From an uncultured Kiritimatiellota bacterium (GTDB lineage Bacteria > Verrucomicrobiota > Kiritimatiellia > RFP12 > DVOR01), in contig CALXSE010000007.1 in the NCBI GenBank assembly GCA_944391085.1, positions 1-64,000 of the forward strand: a stretch of DNA of 64,000 nt. Reading direction: 5' to 3'. This document shows, one piece after another, positions 51,320 to 59,123 of the stretch. Numbering within the stretch: the first letter of the stretch is position 1; each line of letters starts with the position of its first letter. The notes under the pieces were generated by a model that was not told the DNA's origin, did no database searches, and worked only from the letters and a program-made list of their open reading frames with translations. A program made the translations under genes and the position numbers.

Positions 51320-52497
51320 GGCGTGGCCTCCGGTGCGGCGTCTCCCTGGCCCAGGGCGCGGACGCGGCGCTCGGCGCGCGGGAGGCGGACGGTGAAACAG
51401 GTGCCCTCGCCGACGTTGCTGGCGCAGGTGATGGCGCCGCCGTGGCCCTGGACGATGCGCCTGACGATCATCAGCCCCAGGCCGTTGCCCTTTTCCTTGG
51501 TGGTCACGTAAGGGTCGAAGATGCGGCCGAGGAGCTCGGCGGGGATGCCGGCGCCGTCGTCGAGCACCGAGACGTTCACCCAGGCGTCGTCCACCGTCAC
51601 GGTCACGCCGATGCGCCCGCCGTCCGGCACGGCGTCCATGGCGTTTTTGACGAGGTTGAAGAAGACCTGCTCAAGCTGCTGGGCGTCGAGGAAGATCTCC
51701 GGCACGTCGTCCGGGACGGTGCGCGCCAGGGCGATGCCGCGGCGCTCCAGGTCTGGCGCCAGCAGGCGGAGCGTCGCGTCGATGACGTCGCGGACGTCGC
51801 CGCGCGTGAGGGTGGGTTTGGTGGGGCGGATGGCGGCGAGGAAGCGGCGGAGGATGCCGTCGAGGCGCGCCACCTCGCGCGCGGCGACGGCGGTGAGGCC
51901 GCCGAGGGAGGCGCGGAGGGCCTCGTCCCGCACGCTGCGAAGCTCGCGCTCGAGGAGCTGGAGATGGATGGTGAGGGCGTTGAGGGGGTTGCCGATCTCG
52001 TGGGCCACGCCGGCGGCGAGGGTCTTGACGGCGGCCAGGCGCTCGTCGGCCAGGGCGTTCTCCTCGGCGGTGCGCTCGCGCGTCACGTCGCGGAGAATCA
52101 GCAGGAGCTCGGTGCGGCCCTCATAGGCCACGGGGCGCGCGTAAAAGGCCACCACGCGCCGTTCGGGATAGGCCAGCTCCACCTCGCGCGTCTCGATCCG
52201 CGCCCAGTCCTTGACCTGCTGGCGGAGGAGGCCCTCGACGCCCCAGTCGCGCAGATAACGGCCCAGCGACTTGCCGCGGCGCTCGTCGGCGTCGAAGCCG
52301 ATCATGCGGGCGGCCGCGCGGTTGGCGTAAAGCAGGCGCATCCCGTCGCCCACCACCACGAGCCCCTCGTCGATGGATTGGAAAAGCGTCTCCAGGAAAC
52401 CGCGCTCGCGCGCCAGCTCGGCGATGTGCGCCTCCGCCACGGGCGCCTCAATCCGGTCGAGCCGCGAGACGAACTTGTCGAAAAAACCCTGTCTCAT
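51316..52497 (-). CDS. Soluble PAS sensor histidine kinase (NtrB-like)
   Basis: This 393-residue kinase has no membrane helix. An N-terminal PAS domain (about 35-160: LFQSIDEGLVVVGDGMRLLY, ILRDVTRERTAEENAL) precedes the dimerisation domain with phospho-His in VKTLAAGVAHEIGNPLNALT and the ATPase with N box EQVFFNLVKNAMDAVPDGG, G1 DDGAGIP and G2 GNGLGLMIVRRIV. It senses a cytoplasmic cue and pairs with the downstream NtrC-like regulator. The ATG at 52497 is only six bases after TATAAT, so the mRNA is probably leaderless. An upstream start at 52515 is less likely because it would lie upstream of the expected transcription start. Confidence 0.93.
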   Translation of the reverse strand: MRQGFFDKFVSRLDRIEAPVAEAHIAELARERGFLETLFQSIDEGLVVVGDGMRLLYANRAAARMIGFDADERRGKSLGRYLRDWGVEGLLRQQVKDWARIETREVELAYPERRVVAFYARPVAYEGRTELLLILRDVTRERTAEENALADERLAAVKTLAAGVAHEIGNPLNALTIHLQLLERELRSVRDEALRASLGGLTAVAAREVARLDGILRRFLAAIRPTKPTLTRGDVRDVIDATLRLLAPDLERRGIALARTVPDDVPEIFLDAQQLEQVFFNLVKNAMDAVPDGGRIGVTVTVDDAWVNVSVLDDGAGIPAELLGRIFDPYVTTKEKGNGLGLMIVRRIVQGHGGAITCASNVGEGTCFTVRLPRAERRVRALGQGDAAPEATP

Positions 52498-52503
52498 GGC
52501 CCC

Positions 52504-52512
52504 ATTATACCG
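52504..52512 (-). promoter_or_regulatory. -10 promoter of the two-component operon (leaderless)
   Basis: The minus strand reads GCGG-TATAAT, six bases before the kinase ATG. Confidence 0.55.
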
Positions 52513-52521
52513 CAAATGCGC

Positions 52522-54006
52522 TCAGCGCGGGGGCAGGCGGTAGAGCGCCGCGGAAAGCCCGCCCCCCAGGGGCAACGTGGCCAGCGCCTGGACGCCCGGG
52601 CGCCGGGTGGTGACGACGACCGCGGCCTGCGCCGGCGTCTCCGCTAGCGGGATGCCCTGCCACCGGCAGACGGCCCGGAGCCGCGCCCATCCCAGGGCGT
52701 CGTAGAGCGCCGCGCCCCGGGGAACCGCCCGGGTGAGGGCATTGTGCGAGAGGTCGAGGGGAAAGACGTACGGCCGCGCCACAAGCGCCCCGCAGAGCGC
52801 CGCCGCCGCCGCGAGGGGGAGCGCCGCCCGCGCGCCGAAGCGCCGCACCACGCCCTCCGCGCCGATCCCCGCGAGGATGGCGAGGGCGAAGCCCGTGAGA
52901 TGGAACCATTTGGCCGGCGCCCGGATCTGGTCAAGGACGGGCATCGCCGCCACCAGGCGGTAGAGCGGCGTGTAGCGCCCCAACGCCAGCACGAGCGCCG
53001 CCGCGGCCAGCCCCCACCAAAACCACAGGTCGCGCGCCTCGGGCTCCCGGCGGCGCAGGAAGGCGAGCAACGCCAGCGCCGTCGCCACCCAGCCGATATG
53101 GACGGTGTGCTGGCGGAGCACCTGCGTGTCCGACCCCATCCGCCCCGTGTAAGGCTTGGGGTCGAAAGGATAAGACGTGTGGCCATGGATGCCCGGCGCC
53201 AGAAGCTCCGCCAGATCCTCGGGCGGCAGCGACCACCCGGTGATGAAGTCCCACCGCACCCGGGCGTCCGCCGCTGGGGTGGGGGCCGTCTGGGTGGGGG
53301 CCGCCGCCTGTTGGAGCTGCGCCGCGCGCGTGGCGCGGGCCTCGACGAAGGTGTGCCGCAGCGCCGGCCACCCCGCCGCGCCGAAGACCGCCGCCGCCAC
53401 CGCCGCGCCCAGGAGCAACCGCCGCCACGCGGGCCGCTCGGCCCACAGGAGCCATGCGCCGTAGGCCCCCACCGCGCAGACGACGAGGAACCAGATGTCC
53501 GCCTGCGACCCCAACCCGAACGCCGCGCACACCCCCAGGAGCGCCCACCACCGCAGGCGCCCCGTCCGCACCCCCCGCAGCAGCGCCCCGAAGCAGAGGC
53601 ACGTCACCGCCAGCGCGTCCACCACGCCCCGATGCCCCGCGCAGAAGAGCGTGAAGAAATAGCCCACGAAGGCCGCGCAGAGCCCGCCCACCCACGCCGC
53701 CCCCCACGACGATCCCCGCCCGCGCAGCAGGAACACGGCGGCCAGGCACATCACATAGCCGTCCACCCAGAACGTCCCCTCGTAGGCGAACTTGTAGGGC
53801 AGGAGCAACACCAGGTTCTGCACCGTCGGCAGGGCCAGGAAGCGCCGCCACTCCGCGCCGAACGGAAGCGGCTCGATGGGCGCGTCCGGCGCCACGAACA
53901 CCACGTCCGCCCCCAACGTCTTCCAAAAGCAGAGCGCCACGCCCAGCGCGTAAAGCGCCGTCATCGCGCCCGCCAACAGCCACGGCCTCAGCCGCCCGCC
54001 CGTCAT
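52522..54006 (-). CDS. Large multi-span membrane protein (YfhO/glycosyltransferase-like)
   Basis: This 494-residue protein has roughly eleven hydrophobic helices, such as AGAMTALYALGVALCFWKTL, NLVLLLPYKFAYEGTFWVDG and LTGFALAILAGIGAEGVVRR. The layout resembles bacterial YfhO-type membrane proteins and polyprenyl-phosphate-dependent glycosyltransferases: DQIRAPAKWFHLTGF near 355 and a C-terminal periplasmic part with ALYDALGWARLRAVC. No definite catalytic motif is recognised. The ATG overlaps the stop of the preceding small lipoprotein (ATGA). It is the last of the four-gene operon that starts at 55170. Confidence 0.72.
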   Translation of the reverse strand: MTGGRLRPWLLAGAMTALYALGVALCFWKTLGADVVFVAPDAPIEPLPFGAEWRRFLALPTVQNLVLLLPYKFAYEGTFWVDGYVMCLAAVFLLRGRGSSWGAAWVGGLCAAFVGYFFTLFCAGHRGVVDALAVTCLCFGALLRGVRTGRLRWWALLGVCAAFGLGSQADIWFLVVCAVGAYGAWLLWAERPAWRRLLLGAAVAAAVFGAAGWPALRHTFVEARATRAAQLQQAAAPTQTAPTPAADARVRWDFITGWSLPPEDLAELLAPGIHGHTSYPFDPKPYTGRMGSDTQVLRQHTVHIGWVATALALLAFLRRREPEARDLWFWWGLAAAALVLALGRYTPLYRLVAAMPVLDQIRAPAKWFHLTGFALAILAGIGAEGVVRRFGARAALPLAAAAALCGALVARPYVFPLDLSHNALTRAVPRGAALYDALGWARLRAVCRWQGIPLAETPAQAAVVVTTRRPGVQALATLPLGGGLSAALYRLPPR

Positions 54007-54383
54007 CGCGCACTCCCGAAAGGCAACACGCCCCACTTCGGCTCGCCCTCGCCCACCGGCCACGAGCCGCTCAGGCGCCCGTCCGCGCCGAAAAGCAGCC
54101 GCCGCCCCCGCACCGCCGTCGCCGTCCGCCCCAGGCGCACGAACTGGATGCCCCAGAAACTCACCGCGAAAGCCCCGCCCTCGGTCGCCGTCCCCGCCCA
54201 AACAGCCTCCGTCCCGCCCCCCGGCAAGTCGCGCACCGACGTGGGGTTGCCCAGCGCCGCCACCGCCTCGCGCAACGTCACGGGGCCCGTCGGCGCGGCC
54301 TCCTCCGCCACCGCGTAGCCCATCCGCTCGGAGATGCACCCCGCACCCGCCGCCAAGGCCAGCGCCAGTACCGCCGCCCTCAT
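54003..54383 (-). CDS. Small lipoprotein (third of three)
   Basis: This 126-residue protein has a lipoprotein signal with lipobox LAAGAGC. The mature part shows VTLREAVAALGNPTSVRDLP, a pattern like the BamE/SmpA fold, in which such a helix is followed by beta strands (TEAVWAGTATEGGAFAVSFW). It starts in overlap with the stop of the second lipoprotein (ATGA). The function is unknown; it presumably sits in the outer membrane. Confidence 0.72.
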   Translation of the reverse strand: MRAAVLALALAAGAGCISERMGYAVAEEAAPTGPVTLREAVAALGNPTSVRDLPGGGTEAVWAGTATEGGAFAVSFWGIQFVRLGRTATAVRGRRLLFGADGRLSGSWPVGEGEPKWGVLPFGSAR

Positions 54384-54787
54384 GCGCCCTCCCCGCGGAA
54401 GTCCAGCACTTCCACCGTGTCGCCGCGCCGCCGCGTCCGGGAGATCAGGCGCACGCGCCCAGCCTCGTCGAAGCGGATGAGCAGGTCGTCCGCCGCCACC
54501 GTCCGCGACCACCGGAAGATGGGCGAGACGATGTAGCCCACCTTCAGCTCAAAGGTCTTCGTGTCCGTCGACAGCCAATGCAACGCCTCCGCCGAGACAT
54601 ACGCCGGCGCGTCGTCCGCCCGCCCCACCGGCGGCGGCATCCCCAGGCGCCCCGCCACCTCACGGAAGGTCGTCTGCCCCGGCACGATCCACCCCGTCTC
54701 CAGCTCCGCCACCTCCGGGTTCGTGCGGATCCGCGAGAACGAACACCCCGCGCACAGCGCCACCGCCAGCAACCACGCCGCGCGCAT
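54380..54787 (-). CDS. Small lipoprotein, BamE-like (second of three)
   Basis: This 135-residue protein has lipobox VALCAGC and a BamE/SmpA-like segment GWIVPGQTTFREVAGRLGMP. The rest has alternating strands (FELKVGYIVSPIFRWSRTVA, LLIRFDEAGRVRLISRTR). The phrase IVPGQT is shared with the first lipoprotein upstream, so they are probably paralogues. Its start follows the first lipoprotein stop by two bases. Confidence 0.75.
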   Translation of the reverse strand: MRAAWLLAVALCAGCSFSRIRTNPEVAELETGWIVPGQTTFREVAGRLGMPPPVGRADDAPAYVSAEALHWLSTDTKTFELKVGYIVSPIFRWSRTVAADDLLIRFDEAGRVRLISRTRRRGDTVEVLDFRGEGA

Positions 54788-54789
54788 CG

Positions 54790-55170
54790 TCACGCTCCGA
54801 AGGGCCAGGTCTCCCACGCCGTCTCCGGCGCCGGCGAGGCCTCCACGTGCCGCACCACCCCCGTCTCGTCCGTGAAGACGTAGACCGCCGAGAAGGCCGA
54901 GTTCGTCTTGCTCAGGGTGAAGAGGATCAGCGTGAACCCCTCCGTCTTCGCGTCGCCGTACGAAAAGGCGTAAATCAGCCGCCCGTCGCGCAACGGGATC
55001 ACCGAGGTCGGCACCCGCCCCATGATCCCCGGCAGCTCCTCGGCCCGCGTCTGCCCCGGCACGATCGCCTCGGCGCGCGCCGCCACCCCCGCGTCGTTCA
55101 CCAGCGCCCGGTTCCAAATGCACCCGCCCAGCAAAGGCAGGGCGGCCGTCAACAGCAAGAGACGTTTCAT
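54790..55170 (-). CDS. Small lipoprotein, BamE-like (first of three)
   Basis: This 126-residue protein begins MKRLLLLTAALPLLGGC, a typical lipobox with Cys at position 17. It has EAIVPGQTRAEELPGIMGRV, a BamE-like helix, followed by strands (DGRLIYAFSYGDAKTEGFTL, AVYVFTDETGVVRHVEAS). It is the first gene of the operon; TATACT lies six bases before the ATG, so the mRNA is probably leaderless. Confidence 0.78.
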   Translation of the reverse strand: MKRLLLLTAALPLLGGCIWNRALVNDAGVAARAEAIVPGQTRAEELPGIMGRVPTSVIPLRDGRLIYAFSYGDAKTEGFTLILFTLSKTNSAFSAVYVFTDETGVVRHVEASPAPETAWETWPFGA

Positions 55171-55176
55171 CCTTTC

Positions 55177-55185
55177 AGTATAGCA
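55177..55185 (-). promoter_or_regulatory. Extended -10 promoter of the lipoprotein operon (leaderless)
   Basis: The minus strand reads TTTGC-TATACT followed by six bases (GAAAGG) and the ATG at 55170. Confidence 0.58.
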
Positions 55186-55257
55186 AAGGTCGCCCGTGCG
55201 GTTCCCGGGAGGGGCGCTTCCGAAAGGGGGCGAAGGGGCGCGATGCCCTTGCCCTCC

Positions 55258-56817
55258 CTATTTCCCCGGCTTCCGGAAGCGCCCGGGCAGCCTCGCCTGC
55301 ACCCGCGTCAGCACGAACGCCCGCTCCTCCGCGTCGAAGACGACGCCCCACAGCAGCGGCAGGAAGACCGCCTCCGCCACGAGCGTCGTCACGCCCACGC
55401 GCCAAATGGAGGGTGCCATGAACAGATGCGGTAGCGCCCCCACTGCCCCCGCCGCCGCCGTGGCGACCCCCACGGGGAAGACCACGCGGAAGGCCCATTT
55501 CCGGATGCTCATGCCGGCCAGCCGCCGCGCGAACCACAGCCGCACCCCCATGTGCACCGCCGAGATGAAGGCCACCGAGCCGCCGACGGCGTAGACGTTG
55601 CACCCGTTCGCCACGAAGACCCACGCCAGCGGCAGCGCCAGGAAGCACGTCAGCCCCAGCGCCAGCTGGAAGGCCGCGATCCGCCCCTTGGCCGTGATGG
55701 CGGTGCCCTGGCCCGTGGTGGCGGTGTTGCACAGCAGGTCGGTCATCATCAGGTAACACAGCCCCACCGTGAAGGGCGGCGGTTCCTTGAGCCACAGGGT
55801 GACGACCTCGCGCAATTCCAGCGCCAACGGCAGCAGGAAGAGCAGCGAGAGCGTCAGCCCGAACTTGCTGGAACGCTCCGCCAGCCGGCGCATCCGTGTC
55901 TCGTCCCCCGCGCCGCACTCGGTGGTGATGGCCGGCGTGAAGGCCCCGATCATCGCCGACGAGAGGGTGTTCGCGTGGCCGTTCACCGAGCCGGCCACCG
56001 TCATCGCCGCGTTCACGCGCGGCCCGAAGAACTTGTTCACCAGCAGCATCACGCCCTGCGCCCGTGCCAGCCACCCCAGCGCCCCGAAGAGCTGCCACCC
56101 CGCGAAGTCGCAGAGTTGGCGGAAATGGCGGCGGCTCCGGCAATAGCCCAGGCGGAAGCGGCACTCCGGGAAGATCGCCCGCGCACGCAGGCAGATGATC
56201 ACCTGCGGGATCACCGAGAGCAGGCACGTCCAGAGCGCGTAGCGCACCAGCCAGTCGCCGGGGTGCGACACCATGAACCACAGGACGCACACGTTCAGCG
56301 TCGTCGTCGCGAAGCTGTAAACCGTCAGCTCCGCGATGTACTGTTTGGCCGTGTACATCGCCGTGTAGGGCACGTTCACCATCCCCACGAAGCACGAGAC
56401 GCAGACAAAGCGGAAGACCCACTCGCAGGCCTCCACCCGATCTGGCGGAATGGTCAGCCATTCGCGCACCGCCCACATCCCCAGCGGGTAGCCCACCACG
56501 ATCAGCGCACATGGCACCGCCGTGTGGATGAGCACCGCGATGCTGAACCACCGCCGGCACTCCTCCAGCCCCTCTGCGGGCCGCGTCTTCGCCATCCCAA
56601 CGGAATAGGCATAGAAGCGTGAGATGGAATAGGAGAGCCAACTGTTGAAGAAGGCGATGAAGGCCGTCAGGCCCCCCACCACCCCCATCAGCCCGTAATC
56701 GGTCTGCCCCAGCGCCATCAGCGCCCACCGGCCCGAGAAGAGCCCGCAGACCAGCGCGTAGACAGACCGCCCGTAGGTGGCCGCCGTGTTCAGGATGATG
56801 CGCTTGTTTTCCGTCAT
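55258..56817 (-). CDS. Polysaccharide flippase (Wzx/MATE-like)
   Basis: This 519-residue protein with about 12-14 membrane helices starts MTENKRIILNTAATYGRSVY and has LMGVVGGLTAFIAFFNSWLS and PYTAMYTAKQYIAELTVYSF. This layout is typical of O-antigen/lipopolysaccharide translocases that flip lipid-linked sugar units across the inner membrane. It lies directly downstream of the QueC-like PP-loop gene, with overlap ATGA, under control of the leader RNA at 58262-58074. It probably exports the glycan that the first gene helps modify (inference). Confidence 0.85.
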   Translation of the reverse strand: MTENKRIILNTAATYGRSVYALVCGLFSGRWALMALGQTDYGLMGVVGGLTAFIAFFNSWLSYSISRFYAYSVGMAKTRPAEGLEECRRWFSIAVLIHTAVPCALIVVGYPLGMWAVREWLTIPPDRVEACEWVFRFVCVSCFVGMVNVPYTAMYTAKQYIAELTVYSFATTTLNVCVLWFMVSHPGDWLVRYALWTCLLSVIPQVIICLRARAIFPECRFRLGYCRSRRHFRQLCDFAGWQLFGALGWLARAQGVMLLVNKFFGPRVNAAMTVAGSVNGHANTLSSAMIGAFTPAITTECGAGDETRMRRLAERSSKFGLTLSLLFLLPLALELREVVTLWLKEPPPFTVGLCYLMMTDLLCNTATTGQGTAITAKGRIAAFQLALGLTCFLALPLAWVFVANGCNVYAVGGSVAFISAVHMGVRLWFARRLAGMSIRKWAFRVVFPVGVATAAAGAVGALPHLFMAPSIWRVGVTTLVAEAVFLPLLWGVVFDAEERAFVLTRVQARLPGRFRKPGK

Positions 56818-58073
56818 GGCCGCACCCGAGGGGCCCGCAGTCTCCTCAGGCGTCCCAGCACGGGGTGGATCGCCGCGTGGAGCCACCGCACGCGCGCCAG
56901 GCGCTCGTACAGCAAACCCAGCCAGACGCGCACGCGCACGGGGAATGCGATCTCGCCTTTCAGCCGCTCGTAAGCGGGCTTGCACATCTCGTCGTCGGAG
57001 GGGATCAGCTGCTGCTTGTACAGCCAGGCCAGGTTCCGCTCGCGCCGGGCAAGGTAGGCCGCCACGTCGAAGACGTTGTCGAACCGCTGCAGGCAGCCCA
57101 GCGCGTCCAAGGCCGTCAGCGTGCGCAGGCATTTCCCACACGCCCCGCAGTTGGGACCGGTGTTGGCGAGGCAGACATGGAGGTATTTTTGCGCCGGTTC
57201 CCAATCGGCCAGTTCCTGTTCCTTCTCGAAGCGCGTGATGGTACAGCCCTCAGAGTAGATTTGCAGGGTCGGCGTGGAGAAGCAGTCCAGGGATAGGAGC
57301 TCGTAATGGCTTGAGGCGTTTTGTTCATTGTCTTTGAGCGAAAAGCCGGATTGCAGGTCATAGCCGGAGGAGGCGTAGAAATAGACCCGCCAGAGTTTTT
57401 GCAGCGCGTAGATGGCGAAGCAGCTGGAATAGGTGTGCGTGAGCAAATGGATTTGCTGGAAGGCCTCCGCCATGTTGGAGTCGGAGACAATCAGCTCGAA
57501 GCCGTATTCTTTGGCGAACTGCCTCGCGTGCTCGGCCTGCCAGTCATACTGGCGCCCCCCGTTTTCGCTCCAGAAGGCGCCCACGTTGTTCAGGCAGAGG
57601 TGCGTCAGCGAGAGGCCAGGGTAGGGCGAGCGGGCGTAGTTCTTGACGACGTGAAGGGAATCGACGCCGCAGGAGATGCCCGTGCCCACCCCGCCCGCGT
57701 TCGCCATCGGCGTATCGTCCATCGGCGCCTCGATGCGCGTCTCGTACAGCACCTTGCTGTTGCGCGCCAGGGAGGGGATCAGGTAGGTGCGGATCTGGTA
57801 GAGCAGGCGCGCGGTCACGGGGGCCTCGCAGACGATGTCCAGCCGCTCGCGCTGGGCGAAGTTCAGCAGCCCGATGAGGAAGGCGTCCGCGCGCTCCGCG
57901 CAGAGGTACCGCCCATACTTCTCCTCCACCTCGAACCACAGCGGGCGCACGTCGTCTTCGCCGATTCGGATTTCCGCGGTCAGCCGCGCCCGCCCGCCGC
58001 GGCGCTCGATCCTCGGCGCGCCGATCCGCATCGTCCGCACCGCCCTGGGTTCTCCCTGTTCCTTTTTGGCCAT
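56814..58073 (-). CDS. QueC-like PP-loop ATPase in a polysaccharide operon
   Basis: This 419-residue protein has a PP-loop-like motif at about 145-155, GTGISCGVDSLHVVKNYA (family pattern SGGxDS with Cys in place of one Gly). In its C-terminal third is a zinc-type cysteine cluster, CLANTGPNCGACGKCLRTLT, closely like that of QueC (7-cyano-7-deazaguanine synthase). The first 120 residues form a separate beta-rich domain (ARLTAEIRIGEDDVRPLWFE). PP-loop enzymes adenylate a carboxylate or amide. Next to a flippase this suggests sugar or uronate amide formation, or another nucleotide-dependent glycan modification; that is inference. AAAGGGAG precedes the start, and this site lies inside a switchable hairpin of the leader RNA. 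Confidence 0.72.
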   Translation of the reverse strand: MAKKEQGEPRAVRTMRIGAPRIERRGGRARLTAEIRIGEDDVRPLWFEVEEKYGRYLCAERADAFLIGLLNFAQRERLDIVCEAPVTARLLYQIRTYLIPSLARNSKVLYETRIEAPMDDTPMANAGGVGTGISCGVDSLHVVKNYARSPYPGLSLTHLCLNNVGAFWSENGGRQYDWQAEHARQFAKEYGFELIVSDSNMAEAFQQIHLLTHTYSSCFAIYALQKLWRVYFYASSGYDLQSGFSLKDNEQNASSHYELLSLDCFSTPTLQIYSEGCTITRFEKEQELADWEPAQKYLHVCLANTGPNCGACGKCLRTLTALDALGCLQRFDNVFDVAAYLARRERNLAWLYKQQLIPSDDEMCKPAYERLKGEIAFPVRVRVWLGLLYERLARVRWLHAAIHPVLGRLRRLRAPRVRP

Positions 58074-58262
58074 GATAAAGCACGCTCCCTTTCATCTACC
58101 TACCCTGCGGCCTTAGGACAGCCTTGAACGGATACATGAAAGGGAGCGCGCCAAACCTGGCACGCCCCGCCAAACATGTTGCCGTTCTTGAAAGGTCCTA
58201 GGTTTCAGGGTAGCAACCTGTTTGCGCAAAGCGAAAAAGACGATGGCTCATCCCATCGCGTG
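58074..58262 (-). ncRNA. Candidate riboswitch-like leader RNA, copy A (RBS-masking type)
   Basis: This leader on the minus strand has no gene and folds like the copies at 61824-62007 and 23388-23619. Reading 5' to 3': hairpin 58258-58241 (CGATGG, loop GATGAG, CCATCG); P0 58224-58213 with 58182-58171; P1 58213-58208 with 58105-58100; hairpin P3 58207-58189 (TGAAA/TTTCA, 9-base loop CCTAGGACC); loop pairing P2 58200-58195 with 58119-58114; GGCC at 58112-58109; hairpin I 58168-58143 (10 bp); hairpin II 58148-58136 with 58095-58083 (13 bp perfect), whose second arm covers the ribosome binding site AAAGGGAG. Hairpins I and II share six bases and exclude each other. Confidence 0.75.
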
Positions 58263-58268
58263 CCGCCT

Positions 58269-58277
58269 ATGATAGCA
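58269..58277 (-). promoter_or_regulatory. Extended -10 promoter of leader RNA copy A
   Basis: The minus strand reads TTGC-TATCAT. The distance from this box to the conserved GCGCAAAC is 41 bases, the same as in copy B. Confidence 0.6.
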
Positions 58278-58319
58278 ATCCCACGCGGCGGCGCATGGGA
58301 AAGGAAAGGGGAAACGCGC

Positions 58320-59123
58320 TCAGGCGTCAAAGGAGCCGGAACGGAAGCCCGCGAGGTCGAGCGCGACGTGCCGGTAGCCGAGGGGGCGGAGGGCGGACAG
58401 AAGGGCCTCGCGGCGGTCGAGGGCCAGGGGGAGGGCCTCGGCGGGCACCTCGATGCGGGCGAGCGCGCCGTGGTCGCGCAGGCGCAGGTCGCGCACCTCG
58501 GGGAGGCACGCGCGGAGGGCGTCCTCTCCGGCCTCGACGCGGCGGAGGGCCGCCTCGTCCAGCCGTGCGCCGTAAGGGAAGCGGGTGGCCAGGCAGGGGG
58601 TGGCCGGCCGGTCCGCCGCCGGCACGCCGAACGCGCGGGCCACGGCGCGGACGGCCGCTTTGCCGAGGCCCAGCTCGGCGAGGGGCGAGCGGACGCCGAG
58701 CTCGTCGAGGGCGCGGAGGCCGGGGCGGTTCGCGGCACGGCGGTCGTCGGCGTTGGTGCCGTCGATGAGCAGGGCGAGGCCTTCGGCGGCCGCGCGCAGC
58801 CGCGCCATCATGAAGCGCTTGCAGGCATAGCAGCGGCCGGGGGCGTTCGCGGCGACCTCGGGCGCCGCCAGCGGGTCTGCGGGGACGCCCCGCCACGGCA
58901 CGCCCAGGCGCCCGGCCAGCGCGCGGGCTTCATCGGCCTCGCCGCGACGCTGGAGCGGCGTCTGGAGGGTCAGGGCCAGGCAGCGGAAGGGGCCTTCGCG
59001 CCGGAGCGCGGCGAGCGCGCCCAGGAGCGCCGCACTGTCCGCCCCGCCGGAGAAGGCCAGCGCCACGCCGCCGACGGCGTGCGGGCGGAGCCAGGCGAGC
59101 AGACGCGCCTCAGCCTCGGTCAT
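58320..59123 (-). CDS. larE: ATP-dependent sacrificial sulfur transferase LarE
   Basis: This 267-residue PP-loop enzyme builds the nickel-pincer cofactor of lactate racemase and related enzymes. It shows the PP-loop ALAFSGGADSAALLGAL, a Cys pair in GRCYACKRFMMARL, DGTNADDRRAANRPGLRAL, and PATPCLATRFPYGARLD with the conserved Cys. In the family LarE donates sulfur to the nicotinate-derived precursor made by LarB. It is the last gene of the operon: transporter, larB, larC, larE. It overlaps larC by 14 bases. No racemase gene larA is in the window. Confidence 0.93.
   Translation of the reverse strand: MTEAEARLLAWLRPHAVGGVALAFSGGADSAALLGALAALRREGPFRCLALTLQTPLQRRGEADEARALAGRLGVPWRGVPADPLAAPEVAANAPGRCYACKRFMMARLRAAAEGLALLIDGTNADDRRAANRPGLRALDELGVRSPLAELGLGKAAVRAVARAFGVPAADRPATPCLATRFPYGARLDEAALRRVEAGEDALRACLPEVRDLRLRDHGALARIEVPAEALPLALDRREALLSALRPLGYRHVALDLAGFRSGSFDA

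Noticed and set aside
58083-58148. Treating the 13-bp inverted repeat upstream of the PP-loop gene as a plain terminator or operator
   Set aside because: It is followed by the start codon rather than a T-run, it contains the ribosome binding site, and the same position in copy B has an equally paired but different sequence, which fits an RNA switch better.
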